From NCBI GenBank assembly GCA_050299855.1, contig JBNKWQ010000018.1:124001-188000 (forward strand): a stretch of 64,000 nucleotides of DNA, given 5' to 3'. The translations under genes were made by a program, and so were the position numbers. The stretch is from Hahella sp050299855 (GTDB lineage: Bacteria > Pseudomonadota > Gammaproteobacteria > Pseudomonadales > Oleiphilaceae). Positions 44,975 to 55,094 of this stretch are shown in pieces (within the stretch, counting starts at the first letter, position 1; the number at the start of each line of letters is the position of its first letter). A model generated the notes under the pieces. The model was not told the origin of the DNA, did not search any database, and worked only from the letters and a program-made list of their open reading frames with translations.

Positions 44975-45333
44975 GGACTTCCCCTAACCAGTTCCACTAG
45001 GTGAGACTAATGTAGTTGTTGTTCTTGAAGGTTCTGTGACAGCAGAAGCTGCTGTTGTCCTTATTCCATTTTTATTATTCATTCAGCCCATGGTGCAGCT
45101 AAATTTTGCATATCAGGCACTTCACTGACCTGCACGTCGCCCGACCGCATCAGTGTTTTATCACGATTGGGGGGGCGTCACAAGGACGAATCATCAGCGG
45201 GAGTAGGTTTAATTCTGCGAGTTAGGCTGCCTGTAGCTGTTTCTGGATGGGCATCAGTACAGTAAAGTGCAGGGTGAAATGTGCCGTCTGTTTGAGAAAG
45301 GACTTTTGGGTTGAATCAGAAGAAGTAGGAGGA
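44975..45333. other. Intergenic 359 bp, no gene recognised
   Basis: This lies upstream of the PA3496-like gene and downstream of the large GGDEF-EAL gene. A short hairpin GACAGCAG/CTGCTGTTGTC sits near 45039-45060. Nothing else could be supported. Confidence 0.45.
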
Positions 45334-48291
45334 CTATTCAACAGACTGAGAAATGCTGTCCGACGTGGACGTAAGGCTCTGCCGCTGCAGCAGCTCCGTC
45401 ATTTTGATGGCATTAAGAGGCTTGGCAATCAGGAAGCCCTGAACCGTGTCGCAGTTATGTTCCCTCAAGAAATCAAGGTGTTCCTGTAACTCAACGCCCT
45501 CGGCGATAACTTCCAGATTCAAGCTGTTGGCCAGCAGAATGATGGCTTTGGTGATGGCGGCATCATCGACATTTTTGTGGACATCACTGATAAACATCTG
45601 ATCTATTTTCAGCGCATTAATAGGGAAACGCTTCAAATAGGATAGTGATGAATAGCCTGTCCCGAAATCATCGATAGTAATACATATTCCCATATTGCGT
45701 AATCGACTCAGCATGGACTGTGTATGGCTCGCATTCTCCATTAGCGCACTTTCGGTAAGTTCCAGGTCCAGTTGCTCCGGACTCAGATCCGTAGACCTCA
45801 GCACATCCCTGACGACTATGGGCAGGTTAGCCTGACGTAGCTGGTAGGCAGAAACATTCACGGCTACCCTGATACCCCCAAGACCCTGGCGGTTCCACTC
45901 TTTTGCCTGGGAACAGGCTTGGTGCAGCACCTGCTCCCCGATGGCCATGATCAATCCGCTTTCTTCGGCCACCGGGATAAAATCATTGGGGGATATCATG
46001 CCTAATTCCGGGTGATTCCAGCGTACCAGGGCTTCGACACTGGTTATCTGGCCGGTACGCAGAGATAACTTGGGCTGATAGTAGGCTTCCAGCTCATTGC
46101 GCTGTACTGCCTTGCGCAGATCCGATTCCATACTCAAACGCTGACTGGACAGATTTTGGAGCATACGGCTGTAGAATTCGTAGTTATTCCCACCAAGATA
46201 CTTGGCTTGGCGTACAGCGGTGTTAGCTTGTAGCAGCAATGACTGAATTTCACGGCCGTTGTCCGGGGCCTGGGTGATACCGATGGAGGTACTGATGAAA
46301 TATTCCTGCGGACCAATCTGATAGGGTGCTTTGAGGTCCTCCAGCAGAATTTCACAAAACTTGGCCACCTGTACCCGGTTCCGCGCAGTAATGATGATGG
46401 CAAACTCATCACTGCCCAGGCGTGCCACAGTATCCGCGTCCTGGGAGTTTTCTGAAATTCGCAGGGCAATTTGCTTGAGTAATTCATCGCCGACATCGTG
46501 GCCAAGACTCTCATTAATCTGACGGAAGCGATCCACGTCGATCATTAACAAGGCTACTTTGTCTCCGTGCTCACGCATTTCCCGCAGACGCTTGTGCAGC
46601 CTGTCCTTGAACAGTACCCGGTTGGCCAGGCCGGTGAGGTCGTCATAGTTCAGCAGGTAATGCAGTTTTTCGTTGGTTTCCTTGCGTTCGGTGAGGTCGG
46701 AAAACAAACCTGTATAGTGGGAAATTTTGCCATCGTTATTGGTAATGGCTTTGAGGTGCAGCCATTGGCTGTAGTAGTCGCCTGATTTGCGCTTTTCATA
46801 GAGCTCTCCCTGCCAGCTTCCTTTGAGTACCAGCTCCTCCCGGATAAGGGAGAATACCTTGGCTTTGTTCGGGGTATTACTGAACTCTTCCAGGCCTTTG
46901 CCTATGATTTCATCCGCTTGGTAGCCGGTGATGTGCTGGAACGCATTGTTGACCGTCAGAAATCGCAGCTCATTATCCAGGGCGAAGATGCCTTCAGAGG
47001 TATGGTCGAAGACGGACTTGGCCAGCCTGAGTTGCTCTTCACGCTTTTGGTCGAGGGTAATATCCCTGCGTGTGCCGAGTATTCTAGTGACCCGGCCCTT
47101 GTTGTTAACGTTGACAACCTTGCCGCAATCTTCCACCCACATCCAGGTGTTCTCGCTGACTTTGACACGGTATTGCATGCGGCAGCGCTCTATCAGTCCC
47201 TTGGCACAATTGCTCAACTGACGGGAGGCTTTTTCCAGGTCATCAGGATGAATCAGGTCCCTCATGCGCTTAATAAAGTCAGTGGCCGAGGTTTCCCGAG
47301 GACCAAAGGCCGGGTGGAAGTAGGACTGATAAAGCGAATCGCTGGGAATATCCCAGTCCCATAGCGCGAGGCCAGTCGCTTCGATGGCCTGTGACAGGCG
47401 CGACTGGCTTTTGACCAGGGCATCGCTGATATTCTTGCGCAGCTTCATTTGCTGGCTCAGGGCTCGATTGGTTTCTGTCAGGGCCTCGGTACGGTCCCGG
47501 ATAATGTTTTCCAACTCCTTTTGGGTTTCACGCAACTCATATTCCACCATTTCACGCTGCGCGATTTCGTGTGCCAGCTTGGTGTTAATTTCATCGGAAG
47601 CAGTTCGGGCATTCTCCTGATAATCGATGAGTTTCTGGAACTGTAGCTTCTGAATCAGATATCTACTGGAGGAGACATACCAGAAACCGGCCAGAGGGTA
47701 GAGGAAGCCACATATGATGGCGGTTTGCGCGAGCAATAAAGAGCTGAGATCACTGCCGGACATAAATGCGGTGGCCAGCCAGAGTATTGGAATCAGCAAT
47801 AACAGGATAAAGGGAGTCAGCCAGATTCCCAGGAAATAGGTCAAAAGGCTCGCCCCACCAAAACTGATCAGCGTCAGGCTTTGTACCCAGGCAGGATTAA
47901 GCTGCTGCACCGCGTAGGCTGCCAGAGGACCCAGAGTCAGGACAATGGAGCCGACAATTGATGTGAACAGTATGCTCAGGGTGGAAATATTCTTGGGGAG
48001 ATTGATGGCATCCTCACCGAGCCGGTGAGGAATAAGGCGACCCAGGAAAACAACCAATGCCGCTTCGGCCAGCGTCAACAGTACAAATCCAACAGCATTG
48101 CCCAGACTACCTTGCCAGCCAAGAACCACCAGCAATGCAAAGGCAAACCCTGACATGGCCATGGCCGCATAAGGGGCCATGTGGCTAACCCTCAGTAGCT
48201 GTTCACGGCGTACTTCCAAGGATTTTGGACGTGCCATGGCCGACATCAGCTGCAGGCTATGTATCGACTTATCGATGTTTTGCTGGTGCAT
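45334..48291 (-). CDS. Membrane-anchored PAS-PAS-GGDEF-EAL protein
   Basis: This 985-residue protein has an N-terminal membrane region (about 35-215, six or so helices) that I could not assign to a named MASE family. A coiled coil follows (about 220-290), then two PAS domains with PAC motifs (GTRRDITLDQKREEQL; SDLTERKETNEKL). The GGDEF domain (about 550-715) has active-type RLGSDEFAI, and the EAL domain (about 725-970) has VEALVRW, LELTESALM, DDFGTGYSSL and VIAEGVE. Both catalytic sites look intact, so net activity (synthesis or breakdown of c-di-GMP) is set by the sensory part. It is monocistronic. Confidence 0.92.
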   Translation of the reverse strand: MHQQNIDKSIHSLQLMSAMARPKSLEVRREQLLRVSHMAPYAAMAMSGFAFALLVVLGWQGSLGNAVGFVLLTLAEAALVVFLGRLIPHRLGEDAINLPKNISTLSILFTSIVGSIVLTLGPLAAYAVQQLNPAWVQSLTLISFGGASLLTYFLGIWLTPFILLLLIPILWLATAFMSGSDLSSLLLAQTAIICGFLYPLAGFWYVSSSRYLIQKLQFQKLIDYQENARTASDEINTKLAHEIAQREMVEYELRETQKELENIIRDRTEALTETNRALSQQMKLRKNISDALVKSQSRLSQAIEATGLALWDWDIPSDSLYQSYFHPAFGPRETSATDFIKRMRDLIHPDDLEKASRQLSNCAKGLIERCRMQYRVKVSENTWMWVEDCGKVVNVNNKGRVTRILGTRRDITLDQKREEQLRLAKSVFDHTSEGIFALDNELRFLTVNNAFQHITGYQADEIIGKGLEEFSNTPNKAKVFSLIREELVLKGSWQGELYEKRKSGDYYSQWLHLKAITNNDGKISHYTGLFSDLTERKETNEKLHYLLNYDDLTGLANRVLFKDRLHKRLREMREHGDKVALLMIDVDRFRQINESLGHDVGDELLKQIALRISENSQDADTVARLGSDEFAIIITARNRVQVAKFCEILLEDLKAPYQIGPQEYFISTSIGITQAPDNGREIQSLLLQANTAVRQAKYLGGNNYEFYSRMLQNLSSQRLSMESDLRKAVQRNELEAYYQPKLSLRTGQITSVEALVRWNHPELGMISPNDFIPVAEESGLIMAIGEQVLHQACSQAKEWNRQGLGGIRVAVNVSAYQLRQANLPIVVRDVLRSTDLSPEQLDLELTESALMENASHTQSMLSRLRNMGICITIDDFGTGYSSLSYLKRFPINALKIDQMFISDVHKNVDDAAITKAIILLANSLNLEVIAEGVELQEHLDFLREHNCDTVQGFLIAKPLNAIKMTELLQRQSLTSTSDSISQSVE

Positions 48292-48803
48292 ATTTTAGTA
48301 TGGTAATTTACTCCCTCGGGAGTACTGCTGCGCTTAATAATGGCCGAGGGCCATAGCTTTGACTCAACTCAGAACTGACCCGTTGCACCTTCCGTGGCTG
48401 ATCTGAGAGTAAGCCTTGCCGGTTTGTCCGGACAGGAGCTCCATCTTATACTGCCGATGTCGCACACTCCACCTGCCATCATTATATTCTTTAGAGTTTG
48501 GTGGAACTAAACCATGTAACCTTTTGTTATATTTTGCAACTCCGGTTATTTATAACCTGATCTGCAGTAGGGCACAAGCAGCATTTCTAGGCTTAACGGC
48601 CTAGTCGGCGATTTCTCTGAGTCTGTACATTTAATGTGCCGACTTAAAAATCCGGTTACCTATTTCGCCCCCCGACTATAAGCCTCTGAAATTCAGACAA
48701 AAGTGGATCTGAAACCGGTTAAACAGGTGAATCTCAGGGTATACGGGGATAGACTGTGCTGTTTTTTAGCCCGAACAATGAATTTGAGAGGTAGTTCCAC
48801 AAA
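48292..48803. other. Intergenic 512 bp between divergent GGDEF-EAL gene and uvrD
   Basis: This gap should hold both promoters. I saw a TGTCCGGACA palindrome near 48425-48434 and no gene with family support or good RBS; no LexA box (CTGT-N8-ACAG) was evident for uvrD. Confidence 0.5.
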
Positions 48804-50981
48804 ATGGATGTCACCGCTGTAATTGATCCGCTAAATGATGCTCAGCGCGAGGCTGTGACGTCCAGTTCCCGGAATCTGCTTGTGCTGGCTGGAGCGGGCA
48901 GCGGCAAAACCCGCGTGCTGGTGCATCGCATGGCCTGGCTGATGCAGGTGGATGGTATTCATGCCAATGCTATTCTGGCAGTTACCTTTACCAACAAGGC
49001 TGCCAAGGAAATGCGTCACCGGGTGGAAAGCTTGATGCATCTGCCGACCCGAGGCATGTGGATTGGTACCTTTCACAGTCTTGCTCATCGTCTGCTGAGG
49101 GCGCATTGGCGTGAAGCCGGTTTGCCGGAAAACTTTCAGGTCATTGATTCGGATGACCAGCAACGTTTGATCAAACGCATCATCAGGCAACTGACACTGG
49201 ATGAGAGTAAATGGCCGGCACGCCAGGCGCAGTATTTCATTAATCAGCAGAAAGATGAGGGGGTGCGTCCTGCTAATCTGGACCCCGGCTCGGATCTCTG
49301 GCAACAGACCATGGCAAGGATATACGCACTCTACGAAGAACAGTGCAGGCAGTCGGGACTGGTGGACTTCGGTGAGCTTTTGCTGCGATCGCATGAGCTA
49401 TGGTTACAAAAGCCTGATTTATTGCACCACTACCAGCAACGGTTTCGCCATATCCTGGTTGATGAGTTTCAGGATACCAACACCATTCAATATGCCTGGC
49501 TGCGAGTGCTGGCCGGCCAGCAAGTGCCGTTGACCGTCGTTGGTGATGACGATCAGTCGATTTATGGCTGGCGCGGGGCTCGGATAGAAAATATTCAGCG
49601 CTTTCAGGATGATATGGCTCCAGTCGAGTTGGTGCGACTGGAGCAGAACTACCGCTCCACCGGTGCTATTTTGCGTGCTGCCAACAAAGTCATCGCGAAC
49701 AATCCCAGCCGGCTTGGCAAAGAACTCTGGACTGACCAGGGGGAAGGCGAGCTTATTGACTGTTATGCCGCTTTTAATGAGCAGGATGAAGCCAACTATA
49801 TTGTAGAAACTCTACAGCAGTGGGTGGAGCAGGGGCGATTCCGTTCTGAAGTCGCTGTCTTATATCGTTCCAATGTTCAGTCCCGGGTTATGGAAGAGGC
49901 CCTGATTCGGCATGGTGTTCCCTATCGAATTTATGGCGGGCTGAGATTCTATGACCGTATGGAAGTCCGAAATGCCCTGGCCTATTTGCGTTTAGTGCGT
50001 TTCCCCCATGACGACGCCGCATTTGAGCGGGTTGTAAACGTGCCGCCTCGCGGTATTGGTGCCAAGTCCCTGGAAGTGTTGCGGGAGTGCGCGCAACAGC
50101 AGCGCAGCTCATTATGGTTAGCGGCGGAACAGGTGGTCGCCAGGGGCGATCTCAAAGGTAAAGCCAAGCTCGGCCTGCAGGCCCTGATTGATGCGGTGAA
50201 AAGCCTACAGGAATTTTCCCTGGAAAACGGACTTCAGGAACTGACCAAGGAAATGCTTGAAACAACCGGGTTGCTTGAATTCCACGCCAGTGAAAAGGGA
50301 GAAAAAGGCGAGGCTCGCAAGGAGAACTTGCTGGAAATGGTTAACGCCGTTGCGGAATATGAGCAATCTGAAGATGAACCGTTGACAGAATTTTTAGCTC
50401 AGGCTGCGTTGGATGCCGGTGAGCAGCAGGCAGACAGGGATCAGGATGCGGTTCAGTTAATGACCTTGCATTCCGCTAAAGGACTGGAATTTCCGCTGGT
50501 CTTTCTGACCGGGCTGGAAGAAGAGCTGTTTCCCCATGCCATGGCGCTGGAAGAAGCCGGAAGATTGGAGGAAGAACGCCGACTGTGTTATGTGGGCATC
50601 ACCCGGGCAATGGAAAAGCTGGTGCTGACCTTTGCTGAAAGTCGGCGTTTATATGGACAGGATAAATATCACAGTATTTCGCGCTTTGTCAGGGAAATAC
50701 CACCGGAGCTGTTGCGTGAAGTCCGGCTGCGATCTGTGGTGAGCCGGCCTATGTTTTTTGACCGACAACCCGGAGCTGCTTTTGGTGGGGCAAGCGACTC
50801 GAGTAGTTCCGACGGTTCGCCGCAAATTGTGCTGGGGCAAAGGGTTTCCCATGACAAGTTTGGCGAAGGTGTGGTACTGAATTATGAAGGTCAGGGACCT
50901 CATGCGAGGATACAGGTGAACTTTGGCAACGAAGGCAGTAAGTGGCTTATCCTCTCTTACGCCAAACTCAAAATCTTATAA
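48804..50981 (+). CDS. uvrD: DNA helicase II
   Basis: This 725-residue SF1A helicase has Walker A AGAGSGKTRVL (about 31-41), VDEFQDTN (Walker B), VVGDDDQSIYGWRGA, QNYRST, LMTLHSAKGLEFPLVFLTG and the C-terminal Tudor-like segment LGQRVSHDKFGEGVVL that in UvrD binds RNA polymerase. It unwinds DNA in nucleotide-excision and mismatch repair. Length matches E. coli UvrD (720). The C-terminal motif distinguishes it from Rep. Confidence 0.96.
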   Translation: MDVTAVIDPLNDAQREAVTSSSRNLLVLAGAGSGKTRVLVHRMAWLMQVDGIHANAILAVTFTNKAAKEMRHRVESLMHLPTRGMWIGTFHSLAHRLLRAHWREAGLPENFQVIDSDDQQRLIKRIIRQLTLDESKWPARQAQYFINQQKDEGVRPANLDPGSDLWQQTMARIYALYEEQCRQSGLVDFGELLLRSHELWLQKPDLLHHYQQRFRHILVDEFQDTNTIQYAWLRVLAGQQVPLTVVGDDDQSIYGWRGARIENIQRFQDDMAPVELVRLEQNYRSTGAILRAANKVIANNPSRLGKELWTDQGEGELIDCYAAFNEQDEANYIVETLQQWVEQGRFRSEVAVLYRSNVQSRVMEEALIRHGVPYRIYGGLRFYDRMEVRNALAYLRLVRFPHDDAAFERVVNVPPRGIGAKSLEVLRECAQQQRSSLWLAAEQVVARGDLKGKAKLGLQALIDAVKSLQEFSLENGLQELTKEMLETTGLLEFHASEKGEKGEARKENLLEMVNAVAEYEQSEDEPLTEFLAQAALDAGEQQADRDQDAVQLMTLHSAKGLEFPLVFLTGLEEELFPHAMALEEAGRLEEERRLCYVGITRAMEKLVLTFAESRRLYGQDKYHSISRFVREIPPELLREVRLRSVVSRPMFFDRQPGAAFGGASDSSSSDGSPQIVLGQRVSHDKFGEGVVLNYEGQGPHARIQVNFGNEGSKWLILSYAKLKIL

Positions 50982-51235
50982 ACATCGTTAGGTTTGCTGA
51001 CGTTACATCGGGTTTTTCAGCGGCATTTTTCCAGTATCAGGTTCAGCAGTCACTCAAGGTGTTCAATGGCTCGATATTGGGGTTATACTCCTGCCTCAAG
51101 GGTTTAGAAGATGATCCCGGTCATACCCAAAGACACCTGTTGCCGTGCTCCTGTAGTGCAAGGCACTGGTTGATGGCATGGCAGTCAGTCACGCCTCAGG
51201 GGTCAAAACAAGAATAACTAGAAGGAGAAACACCA

Positions 51236-52336
51236 ATGAAGTTCCGCCTATTAATGTCTATCGCCGGCGCCGGCCTGCTGAGTGCTATGTTGCTAGGCTG
51301 CTCACAGGAAAAGCAGGAAGCGGCACCTGTCAAAGCCGAGGCTCCTCAACAAACCTTTCAATGGAAACTTGTCACCACTTGGCCTAAGAACTTCCCGGGC
51401 CTGGGTGAAGCTCCGGAACATTTTGCTGCCAAAGTCGATGCCATGAGTAATGGTCGACTGAAAATCAAAGTCTATGGTGCCGGTGAATTAGTTCCTGCTC
51501 TGGAAGTTTTTGATGCCGTTTCTCAAGGCACAGCCGATGCAGGACATGGTGCTGCCTATTACTGGAAAGGCAAAGTTCCTGCTGCACAGTTTTTTGCCAC
51601 TGTACCTTTTGGTCTTAACGCACAGGAATTGAACTCCTGGATCAGTTACGGCGGCGGCATGGAGCTTTGGAGAGAAGTCTATGCTCCCTTTGGTGTGATT
51701 CCCATGCTGGGCGGAAATACCGGGGTGCAGATGGGTGGCTGGTTTAACAAAGAGATCAACTCTCTGGATGACCTCAAAGGCCTGAAGATGCGTATGCCAG
51801 GGCTGGGTGGCGAAGTACTGCAACGGGCTGGTGGTACGCCGGTACAATTGCCTGGTGGTGAAATTTTCACCGCACTGCAAACAGGGACTATCGACGCGAC
51901 TGAGTGGGTAGGCCCGTACAATGACCTGGCGTTTGGTTTGCACAAAGCCGCCAAGTACTACTACTACCCTGGCTGGCATGAACCCGGCACTGCGCTGGAA
52001 TTTACTTTCAACAAGAAATCATTTGAAGCTCTGCCAAAAGACCTGCAGATGATTGTTGAAGTCGCAGCTCAAGCCATCAACCAGGATATGCTGGATGAGT
52101 ACACTGCCCGCAACGGCTCGTCGCTGGAAGAACTGGTGAATAACCACGGTATTGAGGTGCGCCGCTATCCAGATGAGGTATTGGCACAGCTTAAAACAAT
52201 ATCTCAGCAAACGATCAAAGAGATCGCTGACAACGACCCGGCGGTGAAGAAGGTTTATGACTCCTTCGAGAACTTCCGTTCCAAAGTTGAGAAATACCAT
52301 GAGATCTCAGAAAAGGCCTATATCAACGCCCGTTGA
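51236..52336 (+). CDS. dctP: TRAP transporter substrate-binding lipoprotein (DctP family)
   Basis: This 366-residue protein has a lipobox MLLGC (Cys22), so unlike most DctP proteins it is a lipoprotein. A DctP fold follows: FQWKLVTTWPKNFPGLGEAPE, VFDAVSQGTADAGHG, KGLKMRMPGLGGEVL and TALQTGTIDATEWVGPYND. Similarity to TakP-like members suggests 2-oxo acids or related carboxylates. AAGGAG precedes the ATG. The likely membrane partners DctQ and DctM are on the opposite strand at 52984-54889. Confidence 0.9.
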   Translation: MKFRLLMSIAGAGLLSAMLLGCSQEKQEAAPVKAEAPQQTFQWKLVTTWPKNFPGLGEAPEHFAAKVDAMSNGRLKIKVYGAGELVPALEVFDAVSQGTADAGHGAAYYWKGKVPAAQFFATVPFGLNAQELNSWISYGGGMELWREVYAPFGVIPMLGGNTGVQMGGWFNKEINSLDDLKGLKMRMPGLGGEVLQRAGGTPVQLPGGEIFTALQTGTIDATEWVGPYNDLAFGLHKAAKYYYYPGWHEPGTALEFTFNKKSFEALPKDLQMIVEVAAQAINQDMLDEYTARNGSSLEELVNNHGIEVRRYPDEVLAQLKTISQQTIKEIADNDPAVKKVYDSFENFRSKVEKYHEISEKAYINAR

Positions 52337-52391
52337 AGATTGATTTCAGCGCAGGACCTGAGCGAGATTCTCATCTTGCGCCAAAAGCAAA

Positions 52392-52416
52392 AGCCCGCTT
52401 CTGAGCGGGCTTTTTT
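52392..52416. terminator. Terminator after dctP, bidirectional
   Basis: AGCCCGCT (52392-52399), loop TCTG, AGCGGGCT (52404-52411) then TTTTTT. It sits between convergent dctP and the thioesterase gene and has a T-rich side on both strands. Confidence 0.93.
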
Positions 52417-52441
52417 GAATCTCACCATATAGGGGATGGTG

Positions 52442-52837
52442 CTAATTCTGATTCGGGACGGGGCGAATGCGTCCTGCCGCATCAATGGCGACCAGGATAA
52501 AGCGGCCTTCCGTCACTTTGCGCTGTGTCTGGCTGGTTGCGTCTCGAGTCCAGACTTCCACTTCGATATGGATAGAGCTGGTGCCAATATCACCGATGCG
52601 GGTATAGCAGCTCACCTCAGCACCCAGCCGGACGGGGGAAATAAAATCCAGTTGTTTGATGGATACGGTTGCAGTGCGGCCTTCCGCAATGCGTCCAGCG
52701 GCACTCCCCGCCGCAATATCCATTTGGGAAACCAACCAACCGGCGTGGATATCACCATTGGCATTGGTATCCTTTTCCAGGGCAATGACTCTGAGAGCCA
52801 ATTCACCGTTGGGACCTGCACGTTCAGAAGCAGCCAT
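52442..52837 (-). CDS. Acyl-CoA thioesterase, YciA type
   Basis: This 131-residue hotdog protein has the YciA-type core ALEKDTNANGDIHAGWLVSQMD, carrying the catalytic Asn and Asp, and TVSIKQLDFISPVRLGAEV. It hydrolyses acyl-CoA esters in the cytoplasm. It lies between the TRAP binding-protein gene and the TRAP permease genes; it is on the permease strand, 146 nt after dctM, so it may be part of the same transcript or independent. Confidence 0.9.
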   Translation of the reverse strand: MAASERAGPNGELALRVIALEKDTNANGDIHAGWLVSQMDIAAGSAAGRIAEGRTATVSIKQLDFISPVRLGAEVSCYTRIGDIGTSSIHIEVEVWTRDATSQTQRKVTEGRFILVAIDAAGRIRPVPNQN

Positions 52838-52983
52838 CTTTAATACTCACCATAGTGCGAGCGAGACTCGCGTTTGTATTTATTATGATCTCGTTGCCAA
52901 GAAGCTTGTTTGAAAGCCAGTATATAGTTATCAGCTGACGGACAAAATTAACCATTTGATAGCCGACGTCAACAACACTTCTG

Positions 52984-54366
52984 TTAAGGTCCGTAAACCA
53001 GGTTCGGCAGCCAGGTTGCCAGATCCGGCCAAAAGGCCAATACCGCCAACATCAGTATCTGAATCCCTATAAATGGTGCCACTCCTTTATAAATATCAGT
53101 GGTCAGTACTGAGTCCGGCGCTACCCCCCGTAAATAAAACAGCGAGAATCCGAAAGGCGGAGTCAGGAATGATGTCTGTAAGTTTAGACCGATCATGATG
53201 CCCAGCCAGACGGGGTCAACCCCCATTGTCAGCAAAACAGGTCCGACAATTGGTACCACCACGAAAGTAATCTCGATGAAATCAAGAATAAAGCCCAGCA
53301 GGAAGATCACCACCATCACCACCAGGACCGCCATGAAAGTGCCCCCAGGCATATGGTCAAACAGATGCTTGATCAGTTCATCCCCGCCATAGGCACGGAA
53401 CACCAGAGAGAATATTGTTGCGCCGATAAGAATCAGAAAAACCATACAGGTGACGCGGGTAGTCTGCTGACAGACTTCCCGCAAGATTCCTATATTCAGC
53501 TGCTGTCGTCCAGCGGCCAGTATAATCGCACCGAAAGCACCCACACCTGCCGCTTCCGTCGGTGTGGCTATCCCTGCCAGAATGGATCCCAATACCGCCA
53601 CGATCAAAAGCAAAGGTGGCGTCAGGTCTTTGATCAGAGACAGTTCGCGTTTGTGTAATTCATTAGGATCGACCTTTACTCCTGACGGCACCATGTCCGG
53701 CCTGACAAATGCCATTATCAGGATGTACGAGATATAAAGACCGACCAAAACCAGGCCAGGTATCAAAGCGCCAACGAACAGATCGCCGACTGAAATCGTT
53801 TTAGGGCTGAAAATTCCCATGTCACGCTGTGCTTGCTGATAGGCGCTGGAAAGTACATCACCCAATAAAACCAGTGCAATGGAAGGGGGGATGATCTGGC
53901 CCAATGTGCCGGTTGCGCAAATAGTGCCGGTGGCTACTGACGGTGAATATCCGCGTTTCAGCATGGTAGGCAAGGAAATTAGCCCCATAGTGACCACGGT
54001 AGCCCCTACAATTCCTGTGCTGGCTGCCAACAGCATACCGACGACGGCCACTGAAATGCCCAGACCGCCACGAATTCCGCTAAATACAACCGCCATACTC
54101 TCCAGCAGGTTTTCCGCGACTTTGGACTTTTGCAGCATGCAGCCCATAAAGACAAATAAAGGGACGGCGATAAGGGTTTGATTGTTAATCAGGCCATAAA
54201 GCCTGCTCGGTGTGGCCTGCAAAAAAGTCGGATCAAAATTATTCAGCAGTGTACCTATCCCGGCAAAAGCCAGCGCTGTGCCTGCCAGTGAAAATGCCAC
54301 TGGATAACCACAAAGCAGAACCAGGCAGACTACCGCGAACATGATGAGAGACATGTACTCAAGCAT
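52984..54366 (-). CDS. dctM: TRAP transporter large permease
   Basis: This 460-residue protein has about twelve membrane helices and DctM blocks QTLIAVPLFVFMGCMLQKSK, GTLGQIIPPSIALVLLGD and IATPTEAAGVGAFGAI. It is the sodium-coupled transport subunit of the TRAP system. It overlaps dctQ by 8 bp. At 460 residues it is slightly longer than the common 425-440. Confidence 0.95.
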   Translation of the reverse strand: MLEYMSLIMFAVVCLVLLCGYPVAFSLAGTALAFAGIGTLLNNFDPTFLQATPSRLYGLINNQTLIAVPLFVFMGCMLQKSKVAENLLESMAVVFSGIRGGLGISVAVVGMLLAASTGIVGATVVTMGLISLPTMLKRGYSPSVATGTICATGTLGQIIPPSIALVLLGDVLSSAYQQAQRDMGIFSPKTISVGDLFVGALIPGLVLVGLYISYILIMAFVRPDMVPSGVKVDPNELHKRELSLIKDLTPPLLLIVAVLGSILAGIATPTEAAGVGAFGAIILAAGRQQLNIGILREVCQQTTRVTCMVFLILIGATIFSLVFRAYGGDELIKHLFDHMPGGTFMAVLVVMVVIFLLGFILDFIEITFVVVPIVGPVLLTMGVDPVWLGIMIGLNLQTSFLTPPFGFSLFYLRGVAPDSVLTTDIYKGVAPFIGIQILMLAVLAFWPDLATWLPNLVYGP

Positions 54367-54889
54367 CTTCAGTCCCTCCGCCAGGTTGCATGATCGTGGT
54401 TATGCTACGGAGAACCTCTGCGACACCCTGGAGGCCAAGAACAAAGACCATGCCGAGGATAAACGTCTTGAGTACATAGACATAAGGCAGGCCGGCGGCT
54501 TCTGAGGATACCTCTTTGAACTGCCAGCTCTGCATGATATAGGGCCAGCTTTCGATGCATATATAAGAGAGAGTAGGGAGCAGAAGCAGCAGGGAGCCCA
54601 GCAGGTTGATAACGGCTTTTCCGCGAGGACTGAATTTCTGATAAAGAATGTCCACCCGCACATGCTCATTATGTTTCAATGTGTAGGCCGACCCCAGCAA
54701 GAAGATCGCACCGTGTAGGTAAATAACGCCTTCCTGTAGGGCGATTGAGCTATTGTTGAAAACGTAACGCAGAATGACCACCAGCACTGTACCTACTACC
54801 ATGCCGATATTTAGCCAGGCAATAGCTTTGCCGGTGTGTTCGGTAAAGGTATCTATCAGACGGGTCAGGCCGATCAAGGGCTGAAGCAT
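54359..54889 (-). CDS. dctQ: TRAP transporter small permease
   Basis: This 176-residue protein has four membrane helices and the DctQ motif YLHGAIFLLGSAYTLKHNEHVRVDILYQ. It forms the membrane complex with DctM. The two genes overlap (54359-54366). The DctP lipoprotein at 51236 is the probable third component, although in opposite orientation. Confidence 0.93.
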   Translation of the reverse strand: MLQPLIGLTRLIDTFTEHTGKAIAWLNIGMVVGTVLVVILRYVFNNSSIALQEGVIYLHGAIFLLGSAYTLKHNEHVRVDILYQKFSPRGKAVINLLGSLLLLLPTLSYICIESWPYIMQSWQFKEVSSEAAGLPYVYVLKTFILGMVFVLGLQGVAEVLRSITTIMQPGGGTEDA

Positions 54890-55003
54890 AGGTAAGCTCC
54901 CGAATTATTGTTTTGTTTTAGAGCAAGGAGTTTCACAGTTTAACCAGTGTGTTAGCGAATTGCGATGAGGATGTCAGAAATAAAAATGTCACCCATTAAG
55001 GGG

Positions 55004-55020
55004 TGTAACAATAGTGTCAT
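55004..55020 (+). promoter_or_regulatory. Pho box upstream of pstS
   Basis: TGTAACAATAGTGTCAT has TGTAA and TGTCA half-repeats starting exactly 11 bp apart (55004, 55015), the PhoB direct-repeat spacing. A further TGTCA pair lies just upstream (54973 and 54987). It is about 75-90 bp before the pstS ATG. Confidence 0.75.
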
Positions 55021-55094
55021 AAAGCATTTGTATAGTTTTCGCCAGTCCGACGAACCCATCGGATACGTCGAAACAACACTAGGAGTTATTCCCT

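Noticed and set aside
45247..45489. 80-codon plus-strand frame overlapping the end of the GGDEF-EAL gene
   Set aside because: Most of it is antisense to the conserved end of the EAL domain; no RBS.
48416..48604. 62-codon frame upstream of uvrD
   Set aside because: No RBS, cysteine-rich odd composition, nothing recognisable; probably chance.
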